A stretch of 64,000 bases of DNA from Kingdonia uniflora. Lineage: Eukaryota; Streptophyta; Magnoliopsida; Ranunculales; Circaeasteraceae. The translations under genes were made by a program, and so were the position numbers. The notes beneath the pieces were generated by a model. That model worked only from the letters and a program-made list of their open reading frames with translations, had not been told where the DNA came from and did not search any database. Where the stretch lies: NCBI GenBank assembly GCA_014058105.1, contig JACGCM010001129.1, positions 4,971,001 through 5,035,000 on the forward strand, given 5' to 3'. Below, one piece after another: positions 45,330 through 59,362 of this stretch (its first letter is position 1; every line of letters starts with the position of its first letter).

Positions 45330-47080
45330 ATGTTTGAGGGGGAGAGAGGGAGATTGATAAGACTAGTCAAAACTCAAATGTATCAAACTTTGCATGGACT
45401 AGCAAGTAGGGATGATTTATGATCTCAACCTATTTATAGACTTTTGGTGACTTCTCTATTTATCCCTTTAGGATAATTTAACCAATTTTAGATATGGGTG
45501 TTGAGATTGGCAGGGGTCCTGGCACCTCTGAGATAAAAAGAATTCACCACAAATAAGCCTTTGTGTTAGATTTATGCAGCAAATTTAATTGGCACACATG
45601 TGTCAATATCAACACTCTTTACAGATGTTGTATCAACTTTTTTTGGGTTTTCAAAAGAAGGGACATCACAAGATGAAATTGTATCTGTCAAGACTGTTAC
45701 CATTTTCAGAGTGAAGAAAAAACCCCATTTTCTTCCTTTTTTCCTCCCTGCTCAACACCTCTCTTTTAATCCTCTCTGACCAGAACCACCAGCCACCGGG
45801 ATATCGTCACCACCATTTCCTATTGTTTCCCCACGTTAATGGTAGTGGTGGTAGTACAGTCTTAGTTAACTAGAATCATCTGGACATTTATGTTTAAAAA
45901 ATATTGTTAAGACTGTAAATCCTTTGCCTGCTTGTATGTGACTATGTCCTTAATAGTGTGAGAAACCTAAACTGATTGCAGCATTCAACTAAGCTTACAA
46001 CCATGAAGATCAGTTAGCTGTAGTTATTCAACTACGAGTCGCTAGAATTAACGTTTAATAAAATTAGGAACCGAGAGTTCATTAGCTTACTGGGGCTGAG
46101 TTATAATTGTAATACGATTTTATCGAAATCTACATGCAATAAATACACTACATCTCACCGACATTTCATATTTTTGAAATTGGTCGGTACCAAATTTATT
46201 TCACCTTGTAATATAATAATTCCTGACATCATGATATAGTTTTGAAATTATCAAGAGCAACCTCCATGCCAAAGCTCCCTCATTTTATCAGAGTTTTTAG
46301 GGTTGAAAAACATGGTAACAATAAAAACACAAGTCAGGAATTCCTTCTTTCATCAGTTTGACCACAATGGGAGAGGAATTAATAGATCATGTATAAATAC
46401 ATTGAATAGGACTCTTTTCTGGTTCCGAATTTCTCTGGTCTGAGAAATATTGAAGTTCACATGCAGGATGCGGCATGTCGCAAACAGAAAATGATGGTAA
46501 GCACCCACCATTGCCCCATTTTACTAAGTCTTTGCTTCTAGTGATTTTGTAAATGTCAGCCTTGCTTAAATTTGTTGATGCAGTAATTTTGGCGTCGCTG
46601 TTTTTGCATCTTATTCCTTTTGTAATGTTGCCAAGCCTGCCATGTGTTTATGTATTTTTGCTTATTTAAAAAAACTCGAGATATAGTATAAATGCAAGAG
46701 TTTCACCTCACACCTCTATTGGGATGCATTATGTTGTAGATATATGTAATTTATAATGACGCTCGTTACGCACGAATATTGAGCCTTGTTTTATAGGTTT
46801 TTACTTCTGGTGATTTATATTACTCTGAGCTTAGTAGAATGAAGATGTAAATATCACACCTTGCACGGTTGCACCCTCAAAAAATCCATGACGATGCTTT
46901 AACTAAACGTAATTATTTAATTAGATAGCTGCTTCAACCCTTGTGTACAGTGAAACCTATCTAAATTTACACTTTTGGGACCACTTAAAAATGTGCCCTG
47001 ACTAACCCCATTATTGTGTACAGTGAAACCTAAATTTATACTTTCGGGATCACTTTAAAATGTGTTTTTATAGAGATTGT
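45330..47080. other. Intergenic spacer upstream of the bHLH gene
   Basis: No gene is supported. A TATA-like GTATAAATAC (46390-46400) precedes a tiny frame (MQDAACRKQKMM at about 46464) that ends at GTAAGC; this could be a first exon but nothing downstream confirms it. The phrase GTACAGTGAAACCTA-AATTTA occurs twice (46947 and 47019). Confidence 0.35.
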
Positions 47081-47086
47081 CCGTTA

Positions 47087-47494
47087 GAGCATCTCTAGCA
47101 GCTAGTGTGAGTTTGGGTGTAGGCTCTGACAGGGGGCCCACAAAAAACCCAACTCACACTCTTCCTCTCCCCGCAGCAAGTTTGAGTTGGACACGTGATT
47201 TTATTTTTTTTGTATTTAGAAGAGTTTAAAACACCGCGCGGTAAAATGAACACCGCGAATTGGTCTAAAACCCTAGAAACATACCAAAATTCGGTAAAAG
47301 GAACACCGCGCGATAATCTAAACACTGCCAAACTTAATTTTTTTTTGAGTGTGAGTTCCTCACACTCGGTTGAGTTACTGTAGTGCCACGTAAGCAAACT
47401 CACACTCGAAAAGTTATTGTTGGGAGACTCAAGAGTGTGAGTTTGAGTGTGGGTTTGCAAACCCAACTCAACCCATACCATGTTGTAGATGCTC
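47087..47494. mobile_element. MITE, GAGCATCT terminal repeat family, 408 bp
   Basis: The ends are GAGCATCTCTAGCAGCTA and the reverse complement GAGCATCTACAACATGG. A TTA target duplication flanks them (47084-47086 and 47495-47497). Longer subterminal inverted similarity (GTGTGAGTTTGGGTGT against AACTCACACTC) supports a foldback structure. The interior carries repeated ACACCGCG. It belongs to the same loose family as the two elements at 50037-50982. Confidence 0.8.
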
Positions 47495-47689
47495 TTAGTT
47501 TAGGAGAATCGATAGTCTAAATATATTATAAAATACTTAATAGTATAGAAAAAAATATATATACATTTACATAAATTAGAAAGTTAACATACCTCAATCT
47601 CAATTGAAGTAGAATTAAGGAATTTTGAGAAATATAATTTGCATTGAGTAATAGTTAAGGATTTATATGTAAGTGTTGAATGTAGAAAG

Positions 47690-48185
47690 TTAATCCCCCT
47701 CCCCCCTCTCCCCTCTCCCGTGAAGTTTATTGGGTTGACTTCTAACCTCAAAACTTCTGGTTTGGCTTTGACTGCACGTTTTCCCTTATACTGTGGTTTT
47801 GGTCGTTCTCCACCTGAGACCAGTTTAAGTGGGGGTATTTTGGGGTTTTCAACCTAAAATAACTCAGATGTGTTGAATGAAAACCCACCCCCAACTCCCC
47901 AAATTTGCCAAATTATAACCTAACTAAACAAATTTTTTTAAATAATAACAAAGACTGCAGCGCATCTCTTGTCTCCCTCAGCGCCTCTCTCCCTCTCTGT
48001 TCACGCCTCTCTCCACATCTCTCTTCATGCCTCACTATGTGTCTCTCTAGCGTATCTCTCCGTCTCTCTCAGCGCCTTTCTGCGTCATTTTACGCTTCTC
48101 TCTGCGTCTTTCCACGCCTTTTTCTGCGTCTCTCTCCAACGCCTCTCTGCGTCTTTCTCCAACCATAACAACTCTCGCCTCCTCT
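47690..48185. repeat. Pyrimidine-rich low-complexity tract
   Basis: A C/T run (47695-47721) is followed later by degenerate TCTCTC-CGCCTCTCT-GCGTCTCT repeats (47960-48185). Reading frames in this stretch are artefacts of the repeat. Confidence 0.75.
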
Positions 48186-48289
48186 CTCCGACAAGTTATT
48201 TTTTATTTATCTCTCCCTATATGTATGTATCGACGTCAAATTGTGATGATTGGTTTATTTAGTTTTAATGTGTTTCAACATAGTTGGGA

Positions 48290-48660
48290 ATGAAAATATT
48301 ATTATGTAGGTTAATCGGTTGTCAAGGAGTATTGTGTAAGTTAAGGTTGATTTGAATTTGGGTTTTAACATGCAGGTTCATTGTGATTGTGATTGTGATT
48401 GTGATTGTAGTTGGGAATGAAAGGAGTATTGTGTATGTTAATCGGTTGTCAATGAGTATTGTGTAGGTTAAGGTTGAATTGAATTTGGGTTTCAATATGC
48501 AGGTTTATTGTGATTGTGATTGTGATTGTGAATATGATTATGTTACTTGTTTGAATTGTTAGATGACACCTTCAACATGCAGGTTCATTGTGATTGTGAT
48601 TGTGATTGTGATTGTAATTGTGAATGTGAATTTGATTGCGTTACTTGTTTGGATTGTTAG
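48290..48660. repeat. Tandem array with embedded GTGATT microsatellites
   Basis: About three units share CATGCAGGTTCATTGTGATTG followed by (GTGATT)n, at 48375-48410, 48505-48535 and 48588-48630. The first two are preceded by GGTTGTCAA-GAGTATTGTGTA-GTTAAGGTTGA. The units differ by small indels. Confidence 0.85.
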
Positions 48661-49200
48661 ATGGCACTTGTAAATTTAGGTGTCAAATGTCTACAAATTA
48701 ACTAGACTGAAGTTATGAATAAGGTGGCTATCGAAACATATAAGGAACAAAAACTACAAGGGAACAAAGCTGATAATGTTGGAAGACTCCAACATATACT
48801 GCAGTGAAATAAGCACTTTTTGATCAACTTGGTACAACTGAAATTGCAGGAGGAGGAATAAGAGGCAGAGGACTAGGCCTACTGTTCATGTTCTTGATAC
48901 GGATATTAATGTGATGACTAATGAGTTGTCTTGTATTACATCTGAGTTAGTCGTTAGGAGAAAGTTTAATTGGACTATGAGGCACAATTTGAGGCTATTT
49001 TACGGGGGATCACAGGGTTTGATATGACTTACCTCTTCATTGCATTGGAGGTGATTACGAAGGAGAATCCCTTTTGTGTTTGGTTCCTCGGTGCAGATGA
49101 TGAAACTAGAAGAGGATATTTACATTCTAGGTGGTCCAGATAGTTGTCCTATATATGACATTGGTCGTGCATCAGACGAGAAGGTGTTCTAGGTTCTCTA
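48661..49200 (+). other. Coding-like remnant, not identified
   Basis: Fragments such as FEAILRGITGFDMTYLFIALEV and FCVWFLGADDETRRGYL suggest decayed protein-coding sequence with many stops. The pattern is faintly like plant Harbinger-associated Myb/SANT proteins, but the resemblance is too weak to name it. Confidence 0.3.
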
Positions 49201-50036
49201 ACTTTCTATCTCTAGATTATCTTTTTATCTCAGTTGTTGTGAGACTTATTTGTTGTTTTGGTACCTATTTTGAAACAATCTAGATACTCTCTATTGGTAC
49301 CTATTTTTTGTATATTAATTAATTAACATTTTATAGTATTGGCTGGTTAATATTTAGAGAGGAAAATGTGGTTTATACATGCGTTTTTTATGTTTCTGTG
49401 GAGAAACTTTTAATTTGTGGTCAAAATGGTTCAACCAAATAGACTAGTGAGATGTTGAAGTTATAAATCAAGATTTTAAGTAAAACTTTTAACCTTTAGC
49501 CAAACGCACGCGAGTTTTTTTCAATATTCTAACCTCAAAACTTCTAACTCAATCTTTTATGTTATTCTCACCTCTTCTCACCCAAAAACAAAAAACATGG
49601 CCTTAGTTATGCATTTATTATAACTAATTTACATGTGCAATAATATAGGTAAAATTACAATCAGGCCTACAAAAAAATTGCACACTACACAGTGTGTAGG
49701 GAAATTACAAATATGTACAATCCCGACTATAGGACCAACATTTTTTGTGCGATTAGACAGGTTGCACATTTATACAGGGTATGTTTAGATAAGTTTCACT
49801 GTGTATACCATAGCATTTATCGTACTATCTATCATAAATTTTTCCTTCAATGATATTATCTTGTAATTGAAGTTTGGTGGAAATCATCATAAGGGTTTGG
49901 AGCACGAGCACACGTGATTTTTTCCGTCTCTTTCTCGGTAGCCAGTTGCGCCATAACCACCCATACTGCCCTCGCCTAGTTTACGAGAACACGGAAGGGT
50001 TAAGCCATTGAACAATTCTTTTGAATTTTCACTTTA

Positions 50037-50982
50037 GAGCATATGCAGCACCTAAGCAACCCACCCTCTTTCTCAAACCGACCACCTAGCACAGCAGTTG
50101 GGTCTTCTCGCCTAGGTGGCAACCAAAACAACAACAAAAAACCACCCTGAGAGCATCCACAACAGTAGGGTGGGTGGATTTGCCCAAAATCAGGGTGAAT
50201 CTAATCCACCCCACAACAGTTATGAAAAAAACCAAGGTGAATTTGCCAAAAGCAGTTCTGAACTGCATACAAGAACCAACATCCCATATATGTCCACATG
50301 TTCTAATCTTGAACGTTGTGTCTACGCGCAATTCTGAAGTGCGCGCAATGGGAGCCACTGGATTGTTGACACGCGTCTACGCGCAGTTCTGAAGTATTTG
50401 CAATGGGAGCCACTGGATTGAGCCCACGTGTTATAATATTACTAGCTCATTAACTACGCGCCCTTCTGAACCGTGCGCATTGTCTACACGCCCTTCTGAA
50501 CCACGCGACATGAATTCACCCCAAATCCACCCACATGGTGAATTTTGTGTATGCCACGTCACCGATTCACCTAGCTGTTGGGAAGCATTTGGGGTGGATT
50601 TGAAATTCACCCTGCCACGCCAGAATCCACCTAGCTGTTGTGGATGCTCTGAAGGTCGGTTCAGATACCTGCGGGATGGGATTTTTTTTTTTAATGTTGC
50701 GCAATTTTAAACTGCGTGGCAAAATAGACGTCTCAGATTAAGACACGTCACTAGTTTCAACCGATCGCTATATGTGAAATATATATTTTTAAAATAAGGG
50801 TCGGCGGAGTCATTATTATTTTTCTCTCTCCACTCTCATGCTATGCTATGCCACTTTTTATGATTGGTTTAAATAATAAATAAATAAAAGGTGGGTGGTT
50901 AAACCCACTTCAACTGGTTGTGTAAAAATGAAAGTGGATTAATGTTTAGTTGGTTTCAACTGATTTTACACTACAGATGCTC
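50037..50982. mobile_element. Outer MITE of a nested pair (GAGCAT family)
   Basis: The ends are GAGCATATGCAGCACC and the reverse complement GAGCATCTGTAGTGTA, flanked by TTA (50034-50036 and 50983-50985). Another member of the family is inserted at 50151-50649. Without it the outer element is about 447 bp. Confidence 0.75.
50151..50649. mobile_element. Inner MITE of a nested pair, 499 bp
   Basis: The ends are GAGCATCCACAACAGTAGG and the reverse complement GAGCATCCACAACAGCTAGG, flanked by TGA (50148-50150 and 50650-50652). The interior repeats GGTGGATTTG and CACGCGTCTACGCGC-type blocks. The three-base duplications fit PIF/Harbinger-like insertion. Confidence 0.82.
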
Positions 50983-51539
50983 TTACAATTTCAGTTGTAC
51001 CAACCACGAGAAGTTAGAAAATCTTGACCCATCACTTTGGCAGTGATAACTGATAACGTACACTCTCTTTTTGCAAGAACAGTGGTCCTGGTTTCTCGGG
51101 AGAGCGACACGTAATGTAATCTGGTTAGTTATCGCAGACTAGTAGCGTAGACTGAAAGCTATTTTTTTTGAGGCAACGATAAAAATATTCGTTTAATTAA
51201 ATGTTCACCGAATTATTGGGTGAGCACACGTTTCTTATCTTTGGGCTACACAACTTTGGCTCACCTCTATGGACCCTAGAGGTCCAATTTTGCTTTTAGG
51301 TGCTTGGCATATTTTGTTTCGAAGAATGCTAAGAAACAACTCTCTAAAAAGCTCAAACAAATATATTAAGCGAAAAAAATAAAAATCACGGGTGCATTTG
51401 GACAGAATTCCATTTTGGAGATAGGTAAGCAGAGTAGCAGACTACAGTACATATAATCATACAAAGAGCATAGGGTACAAAGCCGTAAGGCCCATAGCAT
51501 AAACATTATTTAGTACTTGCTACTTGGTTTTTAATTACT

Positions 51540-51695
51540 TAATGGGCTATTTGGATATATGTATTGATGAGTGTTTTGTTATAACTTTGAGTACAAGTAT
51601 TGATGTTTTTAATAAATTTAATTTGAGTATTTTATTAGAAAAAATTTAAAATAATTATAAAAACTGGTTTACGATACAAGTATCCAAACAACATA
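51540..51695. mobile_element. Possible small MITE, degenerate
   Basis: GGGCTATTTGGATATATGTA near the left end pairs imperfectly with the reverse complement of GATACAAGTATCCAAACAACA near the right end, and the AT-rich interior also shows inverted similarity. The target duplication is unclear. Confidence 0.4.
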
Positions 51696-52393
51696 CGAGT
51701 CAGAACTAGGATAACAGTAAAAAAAAAAGACCAAACATCATATTAAACTGAACTGGCTCAGGTTTATACATATCCAGGACAGGCCAGAGCCCCATGGATA
51801 AAACACTTTGGTATTGCTCTTGAACCAGAATAAAAAATATATAAAATAATGAATCAGAGCATGTAGAGCCATTTCCTTATCTTTACTATCAAGAAAAAAA
51901 TGACAGACTAGCTGATATTTCTATCAGTTGATAAAAGAGCCCAATGCACAAAAAATGCATGTTGGGTCTTTAAAATAGTTCGAATCATTTCGATAATCTG
52001 ACTGACCGGTAGGGAGGTCACTTTACACATAAATACACAAAAATGCTCTTGGTGGTTACAAAACGGTTTCATGGTTGTCTGTCTAAAGCAATTTTATACC
52101 TATTTTTCCCTTTTAACTTTGTCGCCATTATTTTAGGAAACCTCAAGCCATTATTTTAGGAAACCTCAACGCAACTAACTGCCTATTCAAAACTCCATCT
52201 CTTTATAAAACCCACTCCCCTAAACTTTATGTAAAAGTCTCTTTCCTAAGTGATAAAAACTCTATCTCTCTTTCTCTCTCATCTCTAAATAGAGTCTAAA
52301 CTCTAAGCTCTATTGCAAATAATCTCTCTTTCCTAAATTCTTTACCAACAAATCTCACTCCCCTAAGCATTATCCTTTGTCGTTGACGTTGTT

Positions 52394-52591
52394 TTGAACA
52401 ATTGGTTTACTTATTATTTCTATTACCAGAAAACCTTTGAAGAAATATTATCTGATTCAGTGGCAAAAGTGCTTGCGGATCCGCTTTCAACATTGTTGTT
52501 GGAGTGCTCGCGATCGGTTGCCGATAATAAACATTGTAATGCTTTAAAATGTCTGATTAGCATTTACAGTTTAAAGTGCAATAATATTTAG
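52394..52591 (+). other. Orphan short reading frame
   Basis: About 65 codons including EEILSDSVAKVLADPLSTLL and ECSRSVADNKHCNALKCLIS. A TATA-like CTTTATAAAA lies about 190 bp upstream (near 52200). No family is recognised, so it may be a decayed exon or chance. Confidence 0.25.
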
Positions 52592-53115
52592 CATATCGTA
52601 CATAATGGGCTCTTCCAAATGATCTGAAACCACCTCTCTTATTATGCTGAATATCTTTGTGAAGAATTTAAATTTTGATGTAATGCTTTCAAATACCCAA
52701 TTAGGTTATTGTCCCCATTTGCTAGGTGGTTTTACACATTGGAAGAAAGGCATAAATGTGTATAACACAATATGGTAGAGAGAGAGAGAGAGAAAGAGAT
52801 AATTTATGAGAAATTGAAAATAAATGATTTTTTTTCAATATGAGGACTTTTCATTCTATCAACTATAACTTATAACTTTGTTCCCCTCTGTATAATCTCA
52901 TCAATATGCTTTTATTTTTGCAATTTATGAAATCTTTCAATATGCTTTTGTTTTAAGATGGCATCATCCCATCAAATATTTTATTAAATGGTTTATGTTT
53001 TAAAGTGGCTTATGTCCGTTCTTGATGATGAACTTTTATTATTTCTTTATAAATTGCAACGGAAGAATAGGGGATGTTGAGAGATTTCATAAGAAAAAAC
53101 TGTGTTGTCGGTCCC

Positions 53116-53135
53116 ACCGGCACCCGGTATACTAG
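53116..53135 (+). mobile_element. Candidate Helitron 3' end (weak)
   Basis: A 5-bp stem hairpin ACCGG-CAC-CCGGT is followed after three bases by CTAG and host T. The spacing is shorter than the usual ten or so bases, so this is tentative. Confidence 0.3.
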
Positions 53136-53471
53136 TAATAAGTTTGATCTGTTTTACCGAGAAGGTCTACGGCTCAAATCTGTATAGCTCTAATTTTATA
53201 TTAGTACTGGCATTTCATTATGCTCGCCCGGAGGATCATTCGAGGCATGAAACTCAAACTAAAAAATCTTTTCTTTATTTCACATTTCAATGGATCCCAA
53301 TCGGCGGCGTTTTCCAATCTTCTTCACGAATCTTCGTGGGTGAATTTTATCTGAATACGCATTTTTACTCCTCTTCTGGCAAAAAACCCCAACTTCGACT
53401 AAGCCAATACAATATAGAATAACCGGCTTAGTAACTCACAAAGGAAGTAGTCTTTTTTTTTATGTACAATA

Positions 53472-53550
53472 CTAGTACTACCCGTGGCTCGCCACAGTAA
53501 ATACGTTGACGCGCGCTACAAAAAATTTCTGTTAACGCGTCTTCGGCGTT
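53472..53550 (-). mobile_element. Helitron 3' terminus (minus strand), body to the right
   Basis: On the minus strand two subterminal motifs (ACGCCGAAGACGCGTTAAC and GCGCGCGTCAACGTATTTAC) are followed by the hairpin CTGTGGC-GA-GCCACGG, then GTAGTA and CTAG (53472-53475) before host T. It is the cleanest copy of the tail also seen at 25590-25631 and 61828-61874. The 5' end was not found. Confidence 0.62.
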
Positions 53551-54617
53551 AAAATTCAATAAAAAATATTTTCGTTCACATTCGATGACATAATTATGTT
53601 GAGAGTCAAATATTTTAAAATTAAGTATAATGTCCAGAAAGAACCTAATATTTAAATATCTCATTTTTGAGTTGCCTCCATACTCAGTGGTCGATAATAA
53701 CTGGAAGCCTGAAACACGACATTGAAATGCCATTTTTCGCAATTCAAATGAATAACAAGAAATGCATTTTTTTAATTGAAACCCGCATTTTGGGCGTAGC
53801 TTCTTGAATGAAAACCTACAACTCTAATGTGATTTCACTAAAATATGCACTTCATATGATTCTCGCCAAAACCTACGGTTCAAAAAATAGCATTTTAAAA
53901 GCACATATCTTACCACACAAACGTGCTTTCGAGATGGGTGTATATCAATCGAGTGTACAATCCCAGAGGTATTTCCATGGGACCTGCAACATCACCTTTA
54001 TTAGATGTCTACTTATAAAAATTAAATAAAAAATGCACATATCCAAACGAATATTAAACATAAATCTACGTTAATTTGTAAGAAGTTATGGTGTCAAATG
54101 ACAGGTCAAGGAGATAACCAAATGAGTTAAACCCACAACCAAAATAAAACCGATTCTACAAATAATTTGTTCATGAAAATAATTTGAGTTCTTCTCGATT
54201 TAGTTTGTCTGAACCAATTTTATATAGTTTAGTATGCTATATTCTACAAAGTAAGAAAAGAGAAATACCCACGCTAGAAAGAATAGGACCAAAAGTCTGA
54301 AAGTCCTATGGTCACCCAATGTATTATAGATTAATATATTTTTTCATGTATAAGGTGTAGAACACACAATATTACTTTCTATCTAGTGTTATATAAGTTA
54401 GCATTATTGCACCAAACGTAACAACTTAGATTGTCCAAGCATCAAACTACAGTGCAGTACATCTTATCATAGAAACAAGGTATTACTGGTTCAAATTGTA
54501 GTATTTATAACATTTTGTTCACGCTAAACCAAATTGTTCAAGCTTAAAAAACAATGGTGGGACTATGTAACCTTCACCACACGTAGTAATTTGTATTATT
54601 TAAGGTCACCCTTTATC

Positions 54618-54624
54618 TATAAAA
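54618..54624 (+). promoter_or_regulatory. TATA box of the left chitinase copy
   Basis: TATAAAA lies 60 bp upstream of the ATG at 54678, a normal distance for a plant gene with a short leader. Confidence 0.6.
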
Positions 54625-54677
54625 TGCAAACCTCACAAGCATATTTGAGCACACAAATTAGTTGGAGTACAAACAAC

Positions 54678-55564
<887 letters not shown>

Positions 55565-56112
55565 AACTCGATTCGCTCTCATTTGTACATGATGTAGTAA
55601 ATAATGTATATAATCCACTTCAAATGTATTCATACATCTACTCTCGACACCCTATATATACCAATGCTAATTAAAGTAAATATTTATGTATGAACTTGCA
55701 TATCTATATGTTGTTGTGCAACCATTATTCTACTGATATTTCGAGCGATATTGAAAAATAGCCACGCTAAAGTTAAACATATGGTGGAAAATCCAATAAT
55801 TTTATTCACAGTGAGTATAATATATGCATTATACTAAAACCAAAAACCTTTTAATTACATGAAATACTACAAGTTAATTATTAGTATGTATTAGATACCT
55901 TTTACTTCAATTATATATACCTATGTCTATGCTAACTTGTAATTCTTACTGTGTCCACATTGTCAACTCTAATTGATCCAATTTGAAATTATTGGCAGAC
56001 AAAAATTTTGATAGTGGATTTATATGCCCAAAGCATCATAATGAAATCATTACAACAGTCTATAATAAGCAATTTTTACTTACCAAGACCCCTTGAACTA
56101 AGAAACAACTCT
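55565..56112. other. 3' flank of the left chitinase, part of the inverted arm
   Basis: It has no gene. It matches the inverse of about 62765-63365, for example TGACAATGTGGACAC and its inverse. The right-arm copy carries an extra 81-bp tandem duplication here. Confidence 0.8.
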
Positions 56113-58548
56113 TGTCACGCCCCAAAATCCAATAATCGGTAGCTAGACCGATTACTATCATTCAGGATGTGCAGGTCGGGGAATCCAACCGGTTCGCCCC
56201 CACAGACAACCGAGTCATAGACAAGTTCAGTCTCAGTTATTGACTATAGCAATATCATCAGAGTAAGAGAATAAGGCGGAAGCAAAAGATATACATATAC
56301 ATAACCGAAAATGTAAATACAATATCTTGAATACCGTACAACGTCAAAAGCTGATAACATACGAGAAATAATAAAACCAGGAGAAAATCTCGCAGCTGCA
56401 ACACCTGGAACTAACTGCTGAAGCCCTCAGCAAAACGGCAACTACTCTGCCTCTAAAAGGGGGGAATAAAGCAAGAGTGAGCAAAACCACGGCTCACTAA
56501 TGCCCAACAAAGCTAAACAACATACTAATATAACAGGTGCAAAGAAAGAGGAGAGATAAATGAGATATGAGATATTTAAAGTACAATGATATAAGTGTTG
56601 TATACAAGGGAAGGGAAAGGAAATAAGAGTAATGAAGTGCTGCGATAATATGATAAAATGAACTAGGATAATCCCACAGTTATCCCAAATGCTAAATGAT
56701 GTGATATGATATGGTATGATTCTAGAATTGTCCTAAAATGAACATTATATGATGTGATGAAACCAAAAACTAGACCCTAGAAATTAATATATTAGACTGA
56801 TCAACCGCTAATGCATAATAACCTTAACGAGATCTCAGTTGGAAACAATGGGTACGATTGGGTTACTAGCTCGACCACGCTGAAGGATTTATCACTTGAT
56901 CAGAGTGTTCCGGGTTTTGCAACCCACGGAGCCAACGTCCGAACTTTATTTTACTTATTCTAAGGAATTTCAACCTCACGGAGGATAAGACGGGGACCAA
57001 AGAAAACTGTCTCATACCATCCCACACTCCCGAAGGGTAATAGATATGATAGTGCCCAACCCGAACTTTGCCTACTATTTTAACCCGATGTAGGAATCCT
57101 AGGCCCTATTGAGGGTTAGCCGATGTAGAGCTTTGTTATGTATCCGACCCCGTTAAGTTAAAAGAATACAAACTCACACTGCAAACAGATCTCAAGGATC
57201 AAAACACAATAGCCGCCAACATGGCCTACACCACATAGGATAACCCCTGCCTGAGATAAATGCAAACAATCCTAATACAACTGCCACAACTTGGCCAACA
57301 CACACATAGGATAACCACCTGTCTCAGAGGATGGTAAACAATCCTAATACAGATGTAAACAGTGACTAATTAACCAGTCACAACATCCAACAACCTCAGT
57401 CTCTACAAGACTGGAACCCAGCCACCAAGGATAACCCATGATAATGCCACACAATGGAGAACTCCCTAAAAGACAAGGAGAAAACACGCCCCACATGCCT
57501 AACAATAGGAAAAGATGCACTAAAACAATAACCACAGAGGAATACAATATAGGTTATAACCTAATCACATATACCTCGATGCCAAATGCAAAACACTCTA
57601 ACTAGCACAGGTTAAATTAGTAAAGTAATTTAGCAATAAAGGGACACTCGCCTGATATAAAGCTCAAATCCTGACGAACTAAAATTAGAACTCCAAATCC
57701 TAGTTCCGCCTCTCGGCCACCGGAACAATCAAACAAAACCTGAACCCATGAATTCAACCCAACCCAACAACATCAATTCCCCAAAACTAAAATCAAGAAT
57801 CTAGGGTGAAAGGGGAAAGGGAAAAACTTGCCGAAATCGGAGATGCTGATAACAGAAGGAGATGATGATGAAATCCTCACTCTCTCTCCAAACTCTCACT
57901 CTCGCTCTAAAACTCTCTCTCTAGCTGCACCTCAAAAAGAACAACCCAAAAGAAAATGGAAGAAAGACAAAATAAAATAAGGAATACGATGGTCGTTTGA
58001 ACGAATGCTAAAGTCGTTCGAACGACTAAAGCCAAAAGGGAAAGAAACCCTAAAAACATAACAATCGTTCGAAAGGTCGTTCGAACGAGAACATTTCCTT
58101 GGGCCAACACACCAGGAGAAATGTCAATACGTTCGATAGGTCATTCAAACAAAAACAGGGGTGCGAATGGACAAAGAAGTCGCTCGAACGACTAGGAGAT
58201 CTTGGGCCAAGTTCCAAGAGACAAGTCGACTCGTTCGAACGAATACGAACCTCATTCGAACGACAACTGAAAAAATTCCAAATCCTTCCAGATCCGCATG
58301 AGCACTCAAACACAGAAACAACCCACACGCAAACACCTCTACCAAGCTAACCATAGGCTCCCAAAGCCACAACACAACCTCCTCCACCAAACAACCCCCG
58401 AACCACCGAAGCCCGGAAAATGAAGAGCGAAGAATTCAAACCCTGAAAAGGAGAATAAAATGTGAATAGAGAAAGTGAAGATGCATGATGCATGATGATG
58501 TGTGCATGATGATAATAAATAATAATATAAAAAATCAGGGACACTACA
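56113..58548. mobile_element. Solo LTR, about 2.4 kb, TGTCACGCCCC type
   Basis: It starts TGTCACGCCCCAAAATCC and ends GGGACACTACA, with target duplications ACTCT at 56108-56112 and 58549-58553. The TG-CA ends and the TGTCACGCCCC start are typical of long plant LTRs, probably Ty3/gypsy. No internal domains or second LTR are present. Near the right end (57985-58265) are several GTTCGAACGA palindromes, also seen in the copia LTRs. The right arm of the inverted duplication has the uninterrupted site. Confidence 0.88.
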
Positions 58549-58553
58549 ACTCT

Positions 58554-59362
58554 ACCGGGTTTCCGTAAATTCTATCATTGAAGACTATCCCCTAATCTCC
58601 TAGTCAAAAAATAAGTCGGGGAAGCCCACTTCACCGCAGTACAACTCACCAATCATTGACTATCAAAATTTTGCCGATAACTCATTTTTGAATCACCGCC
58701 CAAACTAACCAAATTCACCCTCCCATCTTCACCAAAATTAACACACACAACCCCATTATTCCAAAAAAAATGAATCTCAGAAACGGGTCCAATATGAAAA
58801 CCCTTTTCCCCAACTGATATCTCTGAATCGAGAAAAATCTCGACAAGGTGAGCGAAGAGAAAGTGGAGAAACCTCGCAAGAAACTGAATCAAACTACAAA
58901 CCCTTTGATTTAATGAAATTAAAGATTAGAAAGAGATCGCCTCAACAGTCCAGGATGGATTCGAGTTCAGCCTTTAAACATCACGGAGAAAATTGAAGTT
59001 CATAAAAATTCTAGGTGTTTGTGAAGCACATAGAGAGAGAGAGAGAGGCGCTTCGGAGATGGAGAAATACATAGAAGGGGGAGGGAGAGACAATTTGAGA
59101 AAGAGTTTAATAAAGAGAGTTGGGATGAAATGCTTCTCTTTCAATTGGTTGTTATGACTAAAGTACCATTATTTTGAGTTTAGTCTAAAGTACCCTCAGT
59201 ATGTTTTGCCCTACCAAGAACTGGGTAGATCTCATCTGTCCATCTTGTTCTTTCCAACAAATCTTAAAGAAATGGGATTAAATCCCAGCCCCACTTTATC
59301 TTTGAGACAATGACAAACTTGTCTTTTTGAAAAATATCATTGTGTAATGTAATATAGATATA
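58554..59362. other. Inner part of the left palindrome arm
   Basis: It corresponds to the inverse of 61875-62760. On the minus strand about 80 residues are open (FHIGPVSEIHFFWNNGVVCV, GEDGRVNLVSLGGDSK); the other arm keeps related text with different stops, so this may be an old exon. I do not recognise it. A GA run lies at 59033-59047. Confidence 0.45.

Noticed and set aside
46730..46790. Further Helitron end at GACGCTCGTTACGCACGAATA
   Set aside because: The text resembles the tail at 4771, but no hairpin followed by CTAG is present.
47905..48262. Two overlapping Ser/Leu-rich frames
   Set aside because: They are generated by the TCTCTC repeat and are not genes.
53102..53422. 106-codon plus-strand frame
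   Set aside because: It starts at a tentative Helitron tail and has no motif or splice support.
57907..58390. Overlapping frames of up to 92 codons at the end of the solo LTR
   Set aside because: They arise from the repeated GTTCGAACGA palindromes.
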